From NCBI RefSeq assembly GCF_003007785.1, contig NZ_PXOH01000022.1:18371-82370 (forward strand): DNA of 64,000 nt, read 5' to 3'. Positions 8,157 to 17,722 of this stretch are shown here, one piece after another (position 1 is the stretch's first letter; the number at the start of each line of letters is the position of its first letter). The notes beneath the pieces were generated by a model that did no database searches, was not told where the DNA came from, and worked only from the letters and a program-made list of their open reading frames with translations. Source of the DNA: Aphanothece hegewaldii CCALA 016 (GTDB lineage Bacteria > Cyanobacteriota > Cyanobacteriia > Cyanobacteriales > Microcystaceae). The position numbers were made by a program, and so were the translations under genes.

Positions 8157-10070
8157 TTACTCAAACATCCCATTAATCAAATCTTGATACTGTTGTGTGA
8201 CCACAGGGCGCTTAATTTTTAGGGTTTGGGTCATTGTTCCGTTTTCCTGGGAAAAAGGTTCAAGTATTATTCTAAAAACTTTAATTTGGTCATCAGCGCG
8301 ATATCCAGGGCGATTTCTCACTTCTCTATTGAGTTCCTGTTTAAATAAGTCTTGTACGGGTTTGCTGTAGAGATCACTTTTTTCGATTTCGGTTCTGGAT
8401 GTGTGATAATCTGGAAAAGATAGATTAAACTGCCCATCTTGTGACCATTTTTTGAGTGCTTCTAAATTGGGTACAATTAATGCACCTAGCGCTTTTTCAT
8501 CTTGACCGACTAGCATGATTTGGTCAATATAGGGACTACGGACACAAGCATCTTCTATCGGTTGGGGTTCGATATTTTCGCCGTTAGATAGTACAATTGT
8601 ATCTTTAGCGCGACCGGTCAAAACGAGGTCATTCATCGGTGTCACCCATCCCAAGTCACCACTATCAAACCATCCATCAGCATCAATGACTTTTGTGGTA
8701 GCTTCGGGTTTTTTATAATATCCTTGCATAATTTGCGGTCCACGAATTAAGACGAGTCCCTTTTCTCCGTTGGGGAGAGGTTGACGGGTTTCGGGATGAA
8801 CTATGCGAATTTCTGTATAAGGAAAAGGTTGTCCAGATGATCCTCTCAAGTTACGATCGAGAGTACGTGCATTCGTAACAGGTGAAGTTTCTGTTAATCC
8901 ATAACCGACCAGTACAGGTATATTAATGATTTCATAAAAGGTTTCGATGTGTCTTGCTAAGGAACCACCACCACTAATAAAGGCTTTGAGATTTCCACCA
9001 ATAGCCTGACGAATTTTATTATAGACTAAGCGATCGCCTAAAAAATGGATTGGGGCATAAACTAAAGATTTGAGACGAGCAATAATACGCTCACTGGGTG
9101 AAGCATGAAGATGATCTAAACTTAAATTATCGGCAATTCGTTTATTAATTACATAGCGTTCGGAATTTTTTAAAAAGAAATTGACTAACTTTTGCTTACT
9201 TTCGCTTTGTTCTCTAAATTGTTTTTGGACTCCTTCATACAAAGACTCCCAAATTCTGGGAACACCGACCATATAACGGGGTTTATACTGGGTTAAATCA
9301 TTTTTAAAATAGCGAATATTCGTATAAAATTGTGTACAACCTTGGGAAATGAGAAAATATTCACAACTCCGCTCGTAGGAATGCCAAGAAGGAAGTATAC
9401 TCAAAACATGATCGCCAGGTTCGGGTTGCACGATGACACCGATCGTTTTAATTTGATGTAGTAAATTACTATGAGATAACATTACTCCTTTGGGTTGTCC
9501 TGTCGTTCCTGAAGTATAAATAAGAGTAGCTAAATCTTTTTCGCTTAGATGAGACGGTTGTAAAGTAGATGTGGAACCTAGGTTAAGTAATTGTTGAAAA
9601 TTAATAGTTTTTATCGGTGTTTCGTTTGTCGTTTCTTCTTCCGATAAAAGAATAATAAATTGAATTGGTAAATTTTGAATTTCGGGGAATAATTTCTTGA
9701 GAGTTTTTTGGTCTTCTACAACTAAAGCTACACTATCACTATCTTTTAGAATATACAGTAATTCGGAGCGCTCGGCTTGTGATGAACGGACTGCATTTGA
9801 ACATCCTGCCATCATAATACCTTGATCGGCGACCAACCAACGAGGACTATTATCTGCAATTAGAGCAACTGTAGACTTAGTTTGAATACCTAATGCTTGC
9901 AGACCCGATGCAAAATGTTGAATATTCTGGCACAATTGCGAATAAGTTAGGATAGTTTCTGGTTTACTATGGGGGTCATGAAGTGCAACAATATTCGTAA
10001 ACCGTTGTGCTGCAATTGCCCAAACTTCGGGTAAAGATTGAATAGCAGAATAATCAACTAGAGAACTCAT
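8157..10070 (-). CDS. aas: AMP-binding fatty acid ligase (acyl-ACP/acyl-CoA synthetase type)
   Basis: The protein activates fatty acids with ATP and transfers them to ACP or CoA. In cyanobacteria the single such enzyme is usually the acyl-ACP synthetase that recycles free fatty acids. The adenylation signature LIYTSGTTGQPKGVMLSHSN, the motif GYGLTETSPV, and the late motif GWFDSGDLGWV with TGRAKDTIVLSNGENIEP are all visible. I use ATG 10070 (MSSLVDYS, 637 residues) rather than TTG 10088. The protein is somewhat shorter than the Synechocystis enzyme I recall (about 690). ACP versus CoA specificity cannot be read from the sequence. Confidence 0.85.
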   Translation of the reverse strand: MSSLVDYSAIQSLPEVWAIAAQRFTNIVALHDPHSKPETILTYSQLCQNIQHFASGLQALGIQTKSTVALIADNSPRWLVADQGIMMAGCSNAVRSSQAERSELLYILKDSDSVALVVEDQKTLKKLFPEIQNLPIQFIILLSEEETTNETPIKTINFQQLLNLGSTSTLQPSHLSEKDLATLIYTSGTTGQPKGVMLSHSNLLHQIKTIGVIVQPEPGDHVLSILPSWHSYERSCEYFLISQGCTQFYTNIRYFKNDLTQYKPRYMVGVPRIWESLYEGVQKQFREQSESKQKLVNFFLKNSERYVINKRIADNLSLDHLHASPSERIIARLKSLVYAPIHFLGDRLVYNKIRQAIGGNLKAFISGGGSLARHIETFYEIINIPVLVGYGLTETSPVTNARTLDRNLRGSSGQPFPYTEIRIVHPETRQPLPNGEKGLVLIRGPQIMQGYYKKPEATTKVIDADGWFDSGDLGWVTPMNDLVLTGRAKDTIVLSNGENIEPQPIEDACVRSPYIDQIMLVGQDEKALGALIVPNLEALKKWSQDGQFNLSFPDYHTSRTEIEKSDLYSKPVQDLFKQELNREVRNRPGYRADDQIKVFRIILEPFSQENGTMTQTLKIKRPVVTQQYQDLINGMFE

Positions 10071-10318
10071 GGTTTTATAGTTTGTCAAGGTGTGATGGAT
10101 AAATAAGAGTATAAGGCTAGAGATGGACTCTTATTACTTAATCTATTTTATCGTTGAACGAGAACACAATCTATAGTAGACAGTTTCAATATTTACACAA
10201 TTTTTATTTATTTTATGACAATTACTAAACCGTCATAGAATTAAGTTTGATTTTTTATATTTGTGAGCATTATAGAATTAATACCAAATCCACCATAAAT
10301 TACATCCTTAAAATTCTG

Positions 10319-10342
10319 TAGGAATTTGGTCTCCAAATCCTG
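10319..10342. repeat. Short intergenic palindrome, TTTGGTCTCCAAA type
   Basis: The sequence GGAATTTGGTCTCCAAATCC is nearly self-complementary and lies between divergent genes, about 40 bp before the start of the next one. A closely related palindrome lies at 20698-20719 and a variant at 43327-43343. All three are intergenic, so this is probably a dispersed small repeat rather than an operator. Confidence 0.55.
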
Positions 10343-10384
10343 TAAAAACAATGATTTAGTATAACATCATCAGGAATTGAACAA

Positions 10385-11446
10385 ATGAAGCTAAAAAGAG
10401 AAGATTTAGACTGGGTAACGCGAGAAGGAATTATTACCCCACAACAAGCAGAAGAATTATGGAATGCTTTATCACAACGATATCAGGATTCTGATGATTA
10501 TCAAAACAAACCACGTTTCAACTTTGCCAATTTTGCCTATTATTTTGGAGCATTAATTGTCATTTTAGCGATGGGATGGTTTATGACAAAAGCTTGGGAA
10601 AGTTTCGGTGGTGCGGGACTTTTTTTTATTGCGATCGCTTATGCAATTAGTTTTATATTAGTCGGAAACAATCTTTATTTTCAGCAAAATTTAAAGATAC
10701 CAGGTGGTTTATTATTTACGATGGCTGTTTGTATGAGTCCTCTGGCAATTTATGGTTTGCAACGTTGGACGGGTTTCTGGATACAAACTGATCCTGGAAT
10801 TTATCGAGGTTTTTATGAATGGGTAAAAGGTAGTTGGTTGTTGATGGAATTAGGAACAATTATCGCGGCATTAATTACTTTAAAGTTTGTTCGTTTTCCT
10901 TTTTTAACTTTACCTATTGCTTTTTGTTTGTGGTTTATGTCAATGGATTTAACCCCGATAATTTTTGGTGAAAATAATTTTGATTGGAAAAATAGAGCTA
11001 TAGTTTCTATGTGGTTTGGTATTGGTTGTATCATTGTTGCCTATTTAATCGATATAAGAATTAGAAGAAATCAAGGTGATTTTGCTTTTTGGTTATATTT
11101 ATTTGGTTTATTTAGTTTTTGGTTTAGTTTACCATTTTTGGGTGATGATACTGAATGGTCTAGATTTTTGTATTGTTTAACTAATTTAGGATTAATTGTT
11201 TTATCTTTGCTCTTAAAACGTCGCTTGTTTATGGTTTTTGGTGGAATTGGTGTCTTTTACTATTTAGGACATTTAGCTTATCAAGTCTTTCAAGATTCTA
11301 TTTTATTTCCTTTTTGTTTAACTATTTTGGGTCTTCTAATTATTTATATAGGGGTCTTATATCAACGTCATTATCGAAATATTGAGCGTTATTTAGAGAG
11401 TATTATTCCATCAGCAATTAGAGATTTATTACCAAGAGAAAGATAA
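10385..11446 (+). CDS. DUF2157-like polytopic membrane protein
   Basis: The 353-residue protein has a soluble N-terminal segment (REDLDWVTREGIITPQQAEE) followed by about ten hydrophobic helices. The N-terminal helix pair recalls DUF2157, a family of membrane proteins without a defined reaction, but this is a loose match by eye. I see no catalytic or transport signature. ATG 10385 is preceded by AGGAATTGAACAA, an acceptable ribosome site. The gene is convergent with the PIN-domain pair downstream and probably transcribed alone. Confidence 0.6.
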   Translation: MKLKREDLDWVTREGIITPQQAEELWNALSQRYQDSDDYQNKPRFNFANFAYYFGALIVILAMGWFMTKAWESFGGAGLFFIAIAYAISFILVGNNLYFQQNLKIPGGLLFTMAVCMSPLAIYGLQRWTGFWIQTDPGIYRGFYEWVKGSWLLMELGTIIAALITLKFVRFPFLTLPIAFCLWFMSMDLTPIIFGENNFDWKNRAIVSMWFGIGCIIVAYLIDIRIRRNQGDFAFWLYLFGLFSFWFSLPFLGDDTEWSRFLYCLTNLGLIVLSLLLKRRLFMVFGGIGVFYYLGHLAYQVFQDSILFPFCLTILGLLIIYIGVLYQRHYRNIERYLESIIPSAIRDLLPRER

Positions 11447-11463
11447 ATTTTAATAACATATTT

Positions 11464-11871
11464 TTAAAAATTAAAAAAATCTTGAGGTGTAATAATAGCA
11501 ATGCCACGAAATGGATTAAGCACTAATAAATCTTGGTCACCACTAATAATAACTGTTGCCTTTCCACAAACGGCTAATTCAAGGAATTTATTATCTTTTG
11601 TATCTCGGCAAGCTTGTATGTTTTGATCTACATAAATAAATAAAGCTTCTAAAAGAAAATTTTCTAAAAAATCATATCTTAATTCAAAAGAAGCATATCG
11701 ATCAAACTTTTTACGCTGTAAGACTTCTGTCAGTTCTTCTTCTATAGAATCCGAAATTAAAACAGTTCCTTGAATAAATGCTTTATCTATAGACATTCTA
11801 GGAATAGATTGAGGAAATATAGCTGCACTAACAATAACGTTAGTATCAAAAACATAAAAATTACTCATCAT
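11464..11871 (-). CDS. PIN-domain toxin (VapC-like ribonuclease)
   Basis: PIN-domain toxins cleave RNA with a cluster of acidic residues. The product begins MSNFYVFDTNVIVSAAIFP, with the first acidic residue in FDTN, and carries later acidic motifs CRDTKDNKFLELAV and ISGDQDLLVL. At 135 residues it fits the subgroup named putative toxin-antitoxin toxin, PIN family. Two ATG codons (11871 and 11868) overlap the end of the upstream antitoxin frame by 8-11 bases, so translation is coupled. All four expected acidic positions seem present, suggesting an active enzyme. Confidence 0.8.
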   Translation of the reverse strand: MMSNFYVFDTNVIVSAAIFPQSIPRMSIDKAFIQGTVLISDSIEEELTEVLQRKKFDRYASFELRYDFLENFLLEALFIYVDQNIQACRDTKDNKFLELAVCGKATVIISGDQDLLVLNPFRGIAIITPQDFFNF

Positions 11872-12103
11872 CAAGAATTGCTTGCAGTATTTCTGGTGTC
11901 AGCCCATTTGCTTGTGCTTCTTGCGCTAATTTATCCATCGCTTCTTGTAAAGATTCTCTAGGTTTAAGAGCTTTTCTTAACTGGAAGTTTAAAAATGCGA
12001 CTATTTTTCTCTTTTTGTCTTCTGAAACTGCTTGATAGACTCTCGCTGTTTCGGCATCAACGGGAATTGTAATAAATTCCGTTTTGACAGTTGTATTTTC
12101 CAT
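11861..12103 (-). CDS. Antitoxin of the PIN-domain module
   Basis: This 80-residue acidic protein lies directly upstream of the PIN toxin and overlaps its start. The N-terminal part (TTVKTEFITIPVDAETARVY) looks like a beta-strand followed by helices as in ribbon-helix-helix type antitoxins. The C-terminal part is helical and acidic (LTPEILQAILDDE), probably the toxin-neutralising segment. Antitoxins of this layout commonly repress their own operon; the call rests mainly on gene pairing. Confidence 0.7.
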   Translation of the reverse strand: MENTTVKTEFITIPVDAETARVYQAVSEDKKRKIVAFLNFQLRKALKPRESLQEAMDKLAQEAQANGLTPEILQAILDDE

Positions 12104-12219
12104 AGGTTTTTAAAGTTGTTGAGATTAATAACAATTATACTGTTTTAACTAATTATAGATAAAAAAAGATGCCATAAAAATGACACCTAATTTAATTCTA
12201 AAAAGTCTAAAAAAATATT

Positions 12220-12495
12220 CTAGCTTGCGGCCACTTCTTGAGCTACAGGATAGACACTGACTTTATAACGTTTTCTGTCTTTGTGTTCAAAAGTCACTAC
12301 ACCATCGGTTAAAGCATACAGGGTGTAATCTCTTCCACAACCGACATTGTTACCAGGATGAACGCTACTACCGCGTTGACGGATGATGATATTACCTGCT
12401 TTCACAACTTGTCCACCATAACGCTTAACTCCAAGTCGTTTAGCTGTAGAGTCACGACCGTTACGTGTACTACCTGTACCTTTCTTATGTGCCAT
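12220..12495 (-). CDS. rpmA: 50S ribosomal protein L27
   Basis: L27 lies near the peptidyl-transferase centre of the large subunit. The 91-residue product starts [20 protein letters not shown] and has [20 protein letters not shown], both diagnostic. The N-terminal MAHKKG form has no cleavable extension of the Firmicutes type. It follows rplU by 32 bp in the standard L21-L27 order, with an upstream AAGGAG ribosome site. Confidence 0.97.
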   Translation of the reverse strand: MAHKKGTGSTRNGRDSTAKRLGVKRYGGQVVKAGNIIIRQRGSSVHPGNNVGCGRDYTLYALTDGVVTFEHKDRKRYKVSVYPVAQEVAAS

Positions 12496-12527
12496 TTTAT
12501 CTCCTTATGTTTTTTTGTAAATGTTTT

Positions 12528-12917
12528 TTATTCTTCTTCAGCACTAGCATTAGTCAAGACAAGACGTTTCATATCTGTCTCTACCATTGCTAAAACTTCG
12601 CCATTGACGGTAATGGAGTTAATCATAAAACGAGTTAACTCTTGACGATGACCCCGTTTTTTGCGGGTTTTCTTTTTGGGTTTCATTTTGTAGACGAGGA
12701 TTTTTTTACCTCTGCGATGGTCTAAAACCGTACCTTCTACGATCGCACCTTCTACAAAAGGCTGACCTACTGTTATTTGATCATCATGACTGATCAAAAG
12801 AACTTTATCAATCGAACAAGTTTCACTCGCTTCCACGTGTAAACGTTCGATATCATAAAAGCGTCCAGGTTCTACTCTTAACTGTTTACCGCCTGTTTCA
12901 ATTATTGCGTAACTCAT
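12528..12917 (-). CDS. rplU: 50S ribosomal protein L21
   Basis: L21 binds 23S rRNA together with L20. The 129-residue protein opens MSYAIIETGGKQLRVEPGRF and contains the basic KMKPKKKTRKKRGHRQELT segment typical of the family. A short acidic tail (NASAEEE) extends the C-terminus slightly. It is the first gene of the rplU-rpmA operon; its promoter should lie in the roughly 150 bp before the tRNA-Ser gene. Confidence 0.97.
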   Translation of the reverse strand: MSYAIIETGGKQLRVEPGRFYDIERLHVEASETCSIDKVLLISHDDQITVGQPFVEGAIVEGTVLDHRRGKKILVYKMKPKKKTRKKRGHRQELTRFMINSITVNGEVLAMVETDMKRLVLTNASAEEE

Positions 12918-13069
12918 AAAACATTTCTCTTTCTTATTTGCCGTACAGGTATCTAGAAAAGAATTAACTCATCTAGCATTTGCCCATGTCTGAACCTGAT
13001 CCGAGCAGGAATTAGACACACAATCTACAATTATCTAATATTTATTGATAATTTGTCAAGATAAAAAAG

Positions 13070-13156
13070 CGGAGAGGGTGGGATTTGAACCCACGTACGA
13101 GTCACCCCGTAACCTGATTTCGAGTCAAGCGCATTCAACCGCTCTGCCACCTCTCC
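13070..13156 (-). tRNA. tRNA-Ser (anticodon CGA)
   Basis: The reverse strand folds as a type II tRNA of 87 nt. The acceptor stem GGAGAGG pairs with CCTCTCC and is followed by discriminator G. The anticodon stem CTTGA/TCAGG encloses loop CTCGAAA, giving anticodon CGA (codon UCG). A long variable arm precedes the T arm GTGGGTTCAAATCCCAC. The 3' CCA is not encoded. Confidence 0.96.
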
Positions 13157-13312
13157 ATATTTCAGATTAATATTATAGCATATCGTTGTCTAAAAACATA
13201 AAAATGTGAACAACATCAACTAAAGTGAAGTTTTAAGCAGGGAATTTTTTAGAGTCTAAGTTCCGCTATACTTTACACATCAAAAAGCTGAATATAAAAG
13301 GATACTTTTTAA

Positions 13313-14938
13313 ATGTCTGCTAAGATCAAACGATTTATTCTGCTGATTATTTTATTGCCGCTACTCTTAATGTCTTTTCGCTTAGTTGCTGCGCCTTCTG
13401 CTGAAACGAGCGCTTATCAAAAAGTTAAGATTTATACTGAATCTAAGAATCCCGCGCAAATTGTTATTGCTCCAGAAAAAGAGTTTATTACTTGTTTTAA
13501 TGATAGTATAGCGGGTTGGGTAGAAAAAAAACTTACGCCCGCTTTAGTTAATCAAATAAACAACCGATTAGACCCTTATTTAAAAATAGAATTAAATGCC
13601 CAAGGTTTCGCCAAAGCAGCTACACGTGTTTTAGAAACCGAAAAAGATGAGACTAATTATGATGCGATATGGGTTAGAGATAATGTCTGGGTTTATTATG
13701 CTTTATTACAAAATCCTAATCGTCGTGCCGATGCGAGAAAATTATTATTAGCCTTGTGGGATTATTATGCGACAGATGCTCAAATTGCTAGATTTAGACA
13801 AATTATAGCCAATCCTGCTTTGTCTACAAATTCAATGGCGATGCCTCATATTCGTTTTGATGGTAATTCTCCCACTTTAGATGATGTGATGGTTGATGGG
13901 AAGCCTCAAGATTGGAATCATCGTCAAATTGATGCACATGGACTTTTATTTATAGCTATTGGTGAAGCTATATCCCAACAATTAATTGATCTTAATGAAC
14001 TTACCGAAAAACGGCTACGGGTTCTCGCTTTATATCCTTTATTTTTACAAAGAATTAAATTTTATGATTATGAGGATGCGGGAGCATGGGAAGAAATTCC
14101 TCGTAAGAATACCTCTAGTATTGCTTTAGCGACACGTTCTCTACAAGTGTGGGGTAAATTAATGTCTGCTCAAAATAATTCTGCTTACTCCAAACGATTA
14201 AAAGATTTTCTTTTAAAGCAATCTACTGATATTAGCAATGTTTGGTCAGAACCTTCACTTAATACCTTAATTTCTCAGGGATTAAATACCGTTAAAATAC
14301 AACTTCGTTTAGGGGGAGAGTCACCTAATTATAAGCCGGATGACGTTCGTTTTAGAAGAGCGGATGCAGCTTTAGTGGTACTCATTCAACCCTCACCTTT
14401 AGAAGGATTAACAGAAGATGAAATGCGACACGCTCTTTTAATTATAGAAACATTAAAGCGACCAACGGGAATTTTACGCTATACCAGAGATAGTTATCAA
14501 GAGGGGAATTATTGGATTAAATCTCCTGTTGCGGATAAAGATGCGCCTACTTTAACGGGGGATACGTCTTCAAATGATGCTTTTATGTGGCGACTAAGTC
14601 AATTAATTCCTGATACCGAAGCGCAATGGTTTTTTGATAGTTTACTCGTTTTAGCCCGCTTACATTTAGCAGAAATTACCAAAAATCCTCAACTACGTCA
14701 ACAAGATATTCATGCTGCTACAGTACACCTAAAACGCGCATTAGGGCAAATAACTGGACAAGGGTTAATAACAGCCGATGGAAAAAGTGTAGGAGCTTGG
14801 CAAGCCCCAGAAAGTATTAATACAATAGTGATAGATGGTCGAAGATTCTTTTTACCTTCTCCTATTACGCCGCTAAATTGGGCGAAAGCGGGTTTAAGTA
14901 TGGCTTTGGATAAATACGAAACCGCAATTAGTCAGTAG
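13313..14938 (+). CDS. Exported GH15-like (glucoamylase/phosphorylase-kinase-alpha type) protein
   Basis: The 541-residue product has an N-terminal signal segment (KRFILLIILLPLLLMSFRLV). It then shows features of the alpha/alpha-barrel GH15 superfamily: YDAIWVRDNVWVYYAL, DWNHRQIDAHGLLFIAIGEA and a late GDTSSNDAFMWRL. Such proteins are exported glucan hydrolases or catalytically silent regulators related to the phosphorylase kinase alpha subunit. I cannot identify both catalytic glutamates with confidence, so hydrolase activity is unproven. ATG 13313 follows AAAGGATAC, a good ribosome site. The gene is flanked by a tRNA and a palindromic repeat and looks monocistronic. Confidence 0.65.
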   Translation: MSAKIKRFILLIILLPLLLMSFRLVAAPSAETSAYQKVKIYTESKNPAQIVIAPEKEFITCFNDSIAGWVEKKLTPALVNQINNRLDPYLKIELNAQGFAKAATRVLETEKDETNYDAIWVRDNVWVYYALLQNPNRRADARKLLLALWDYYATDAQIARFRQIIANPALSTNSMAMPHIRFDGNSPTLDDVMVDGKPQDWNHRQIDAHGLLFIAIGEAISQQLIDLNELTEKRLRVLALYPLFLQRIKFYDYEDAGAWEEIPRKNTSSIALATRSLQVWGKLMSAQNNSAYSKRLKDFLLKQSTDISNVWSEPSLNTLISQGLNTVKIQLRLGGESPNYKPDDVRFRRADAALVVLIQPSPLEGLTEDEMRHALLIIETLKRPTGILRYTRDSYQEGNYWIKSPVADKDAPTLTGDTSSNDAFMWRLSQLIPDTEAQWFFDSLLVLARLHLAEITKNPQLRQQDIHAATVHLKRALGQITGQGLITADGKSVGAWQAPESINTIVIDGRRFFLPSPITPLNWAKAGLSMALDKYETAISQ

Positions 14939-14988
14939 TGGTTTGGTTTATGGAAATTAACAAATTAATTTGGTCATCGTTAGTATTG

Positions 14989-15103
14989 CCAGTGAATGAA
15001 TTCACTGTCTCACAGCTAAAGTCGGTTTCAACCGACTAATTGTAAGGAGTTTAGTCCGTTTTAACGGACTTTAGCTATAAGACAGGGGTTTAAACCCCTG
15101 GCG
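14989..15103. repeat. Multi-hairpin intergenic repeat, copy A
   Basis: This 115-bp element is built from nested palindromes. A left hairpin is CAGTGAA/TTCACTG, and an outer stem pairs TGTCTCACAGCTAAAGTC with its near-complement at the right. Two inner hairpins are GTCGGTT/AACCGAC and AGTCCGTT/AACGGACT, and a right palindrome is CAGGGGTTTAAACCCCTG. The layout is cloverleaf-like. A second copy is at 38020-38177. It lies just after the GH15-like gene and could act as a transcript terminator or be a small mobile repeat. Confidence 0.8.
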
Positions 15104-15220
15104 AACCAATTAGAAGAATGAAAATCTCCAGAATTAACCTAAAATCCTTGAACCATCGTGGAAAAATCTGGGTTATTGGAGATGTCTAATTAATGTTTTA
15201 TCTTCTGTTGTCTTTATTAT

Positions 15221-16543
15221 CTACTCCCCAAACGTTAAAGCTTTTCCTCTAATTTCTGTATTTAGTTTTCCTTTTTCGTAGACGATTTGACCCCCAACAA
15301 TGGTATAAACAGGCCATCCGGTTAAATTCCATCCTTCAAAGGGACTCCAAGCGCATTTAGTTTGTAATTCTTCGCGCAAGACAGGCTTATAAGTGTTTAA
15401 ATCGACTAATACTAAGTCTGCATCATAACCCGGTTGAATGAGTCCTTTATTGGGAATTTTATAAGCTTTGGCGACAGCAGTAGACATCCAGTTAGACACC
15501 TGAGAAATGGTACAGTTTCCCTGCATGGCTTGGGTTAACATGATGGGTAAGGATGTTTCAACTCCTGGCATTCCAGACGGACTATTGGGATAAGTTTGGG
15601 CTTTTTCGGCTAAAGTATGGGGTGCATGGTCAGTCGCAATAAAGTCGATGACTCCATCTCGTAAAGCTTGCCATAATATTGTAGGGTTATTTTGCGATCG
15701 TAATGGCGGATTCATTTGCGCTAATGTGCCAATTTTTTCGTAAGCATCGGTGTTTAAAACCAAATGTTGGGGAGTTACTTCAGCAGTTACCCAACTGGGT
15801 TTATCTTCTCTGAGTAATTCAGCTTCAACACCTGTAGACAAATGCAGAATATGTAAACGTCGTTGATATTTTTTCGAGAGTTTGAGGGCTAATTTTGTGG
15901 CGTTGAGGGCGGCGGTTTCGTCTTGTATGATTGAATGTATCGATGGACTGGTAATATCTTTGTACTGCTGACGGCGTTCGAGAATACGCGCTTGGTCTTC
16001 GGCATGAACCGCAATTAAACGTGTACCATTAGCAAAAATAGGTTCTAATTCTGCTTCGGTTGACACTTGTAACGGGCCGTGCATTGAACCCATAAAAATT
16101 TTAATACCACAAGTCGGGTGTGCTGTCACTAAATCGGGTAAATTTTCGGCAGTTGCACCAATAAAAAAACCATAATTAACTAAACATTTTTCCGAAGCGC
16201 GTTGTAGTTTATCGTTTAAAGCTTCTTGGGTGGTTGTCAAAGGGCGAGTATTGGGCATCTCTAAAAAAGATGTTACGCCACCTTTAGCACAAGCACAAGA
16301 CGCGGTATGTAAATCTTCCTTGTATTCTAGTCCAGGTTCGCGGAAATGCACTTGTGGGTCGATGACACCAGGTAACAAAGTTAAGCCCGCAGCGTCTATG
16401 ATCTTACTATGTTCACTCTCAGAAATATTAGAGGCAACTTGAGCAATCTGTCCACCTTGAATGAGAACATCTCCAGTCAAAAAGTGACCATCGCTCAAAA
16501 GAATTTGTGCCTGACGAATAAGTAAAGTGCTAGGATTCGACAT
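15221..16543 (-). CDS. pyrC: Dihydroorotase
   Basis: Dihydroorotase closes carbamoyl-aspartate to dihydroorotate in pyrimidine synthesis. The 440-residue protein fits the class I amidohydrolase type. Visible elements are VIDPQVHFREPG (metal site), the lysine in GIKIFMGSMHG, His in IAVHAED and LHILHLSTG, and the catalytic Asp in DFIATDHAPHT. The first His of the usual HxH metal pair is Gln here (codon CAA). Everything else looks intact, so it may be a family variant or a weakened enzyme; allantoinase or hydantoinase is a less likely alternative. Confidence 0.87.
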   Translation of the reverse strand: MSNPSTLLIRQAQILLSDGHFLTGDVLIQGGQIAQVASNISESEHSKIIDAAGLTLLPGVIDPQVHFREPGLEYKEDLHTASCACAKGGVTSFLEMPNTRPLTTTQEALNDKLQRASEKCLVNYGFFIGATAENLPDLVTAHPTCGIKIFMGSMHGPLQVSTEAELEPIFANGTRLIAVHAEDQARILERRQQYKDITSPSIHSIIQDETAALNATKLALKLSKKYQRRLHILHLSTGVEAELLREDKPSWVTAEVTPQHLVLNTDAYEKIGTLAQMNPPLRSQNNPTILWQALRDGVIDFIATDHAPHTLAEKAQTYPNSPSGMPGVETSLPIMLTQAMQGNCTISQVSNWMSTAVAKAYKIPNKGLIQPGYDADLVLVDLNTYKPVLREELQTKCAWSPFEGWNLTGWPVYTIVGGQIVYEKGKLNTEIRGKALTFGE

Positions 16544-16652
16544 GATAGAGTAGGATGGACGATATCTTAATCATGACATCATGTTGATGTAGTTACACTA
16601 GATAAGGAATTTATCTGTTACATTAGTTCCTATTCATCGCTGTTAAATAATT

Positions 16653-17264
16653 ATGACTCGTAGCGTGAACCCTAAATCAAAACATCAATCAAAAACCTCT
16701 GATGAAAATCCTTGGATAGAGGGCATCAAAACCGTTGCTACTGCAGCTATTCTAGCATTTGGTATTCGGACATTTGTCGCCGAAGCCCGCTATATTCCAT
16801 CATCCTCGATGGAACCGACTTTACAAATTAATGACCGACTGATTATCGAAAAAGTAAGTTATAAATTTGGGGAACCCGATAGAGGAGATGTCGTCGTCTT
16901 CTCACCAACTGCTAAATTAAGAGAAGAAAATTTTAAAGATGCTTTTATTAAACGAGTCATTGGTTTACCTGGGGATAAGGTAGAAGTTAGCAAGGGAACC
17001 GTTTATATTAATGGAAAAGCTTTAGAAGAAGATTATATTGCTGAGAAACCTAATTATGACTTTGGGCCAGTTACCGTTCCCGAAGGACAGTATTTAGTAT
17101 TAGGAGATAATCGTAATAATAGTTATGATTCGCATTTTTGGGGATATGTACCCAAAGATAATTTAATTGGTCGTGCGGTGGTGCGTTTTTGGCCAGTGAA
17201 TCGTGTCGGTGGAATTGACCATACACCAGTTTATCCAAAAGGGTCAGTTGGTTCTCAAAACTAA
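16653..17264 (+). CDS. lepB: Signal peptidase I
   Basis: Signal peptidase I removes signal peptides from exported proteins at the membrane. The 203-residue protein has one N-terminal membrane segment ([20 protein letters not shown]). The catalytic Ser is in [10 protein letters not shown], the catalytic Lys in [14 protein letters not shown], and the closing motif is [14 protein letters not shown]. Length is normal for the cyanobacterial enzyme. It is divergent from pyrC and appears to be transcribed alone. Confidence 0.96.
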   Translation: MTRSVNPKSKHQSKTSDENPWIEGIKTVATAAILAFGIRTFVAEARYIPSSSMEPTLQINDRLIIEKVSYKFGEPDRGDVVVFSPTAKLREENFKDAFIKRVIGLPGDKVEVSKGTVYINGKALEEDYIAEKPNYDFGPVTVPEGQYLVLGDNRNNSYDSHFWGYVPKDNLIGRAVVRFWPVNRVGGIDHTPVYPKGSVGSQN

Positions 17265-17365
17265 ACAAAAATTTAATTGAAAACCTTTCATTCTGCTAGG
17301 TCTTACGCTCTGATTTTTTATTCCAGGGCGATATTGACGTTTTTTCCGATTATGTTAATGATTAA

Positions 17366-17722
17366 TCAACAAAAATTATCTTTTTCTAATTTTAATAAAA
17401 TATCCTTAACTTGTTCGAGCAATGGAGCAATTTTATTTTCTACTATATCCCAAAGAATTTCATCTTCTAAGCTAAAATAAGAATGAGCCAAAATATCCCG
17501 CAAACCTGCAATTTTTCGCCACTCAGTTTCAGGATATTGATTTCTGATTTCCATTGGCACATTTTTTACTGCTTCACCAATAATTTGTAGATTTCTTACT
17601 ACAGCATCATAAGTTTTTTCATCACTCACAAAATCTTCTACTTTCATTCCTTGGGTATAACGCTGAATTTTCGTCCCACTCGCTAAAATATCTTCCAAAT
17701 ATAATCGGAGACTACGTGACAT
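17366..17722 (-). CDS. hepT: HEPN-domain toxin (HepT/DUF86)
   Basis: HepT is the HEPN RNase-like partner of the MntA nucleotidyltransferase. The 118-residue helical protein contains the R-x4-H-x-Y signature as RDILAHSYF, the site that is AMPylated by MntA in characterised systems. Its start lies 11 bp inside the MntA frame, so the two are translationally coupled. The order MntA then HepT is the classical arrangement. I see no disruption. Confidence 0.88.
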   Translation of the reverse strand: MSRSLRLYLEDILASGTKIQRYTQGMKVEDFVSDEKTYDAVVRNLQIIGEAVKNVPMEIRNQYPETEWRKIAGLRDILAHSYFSLEDEILWDIVENKIAPLLEQVKDILLKLEKDNFC

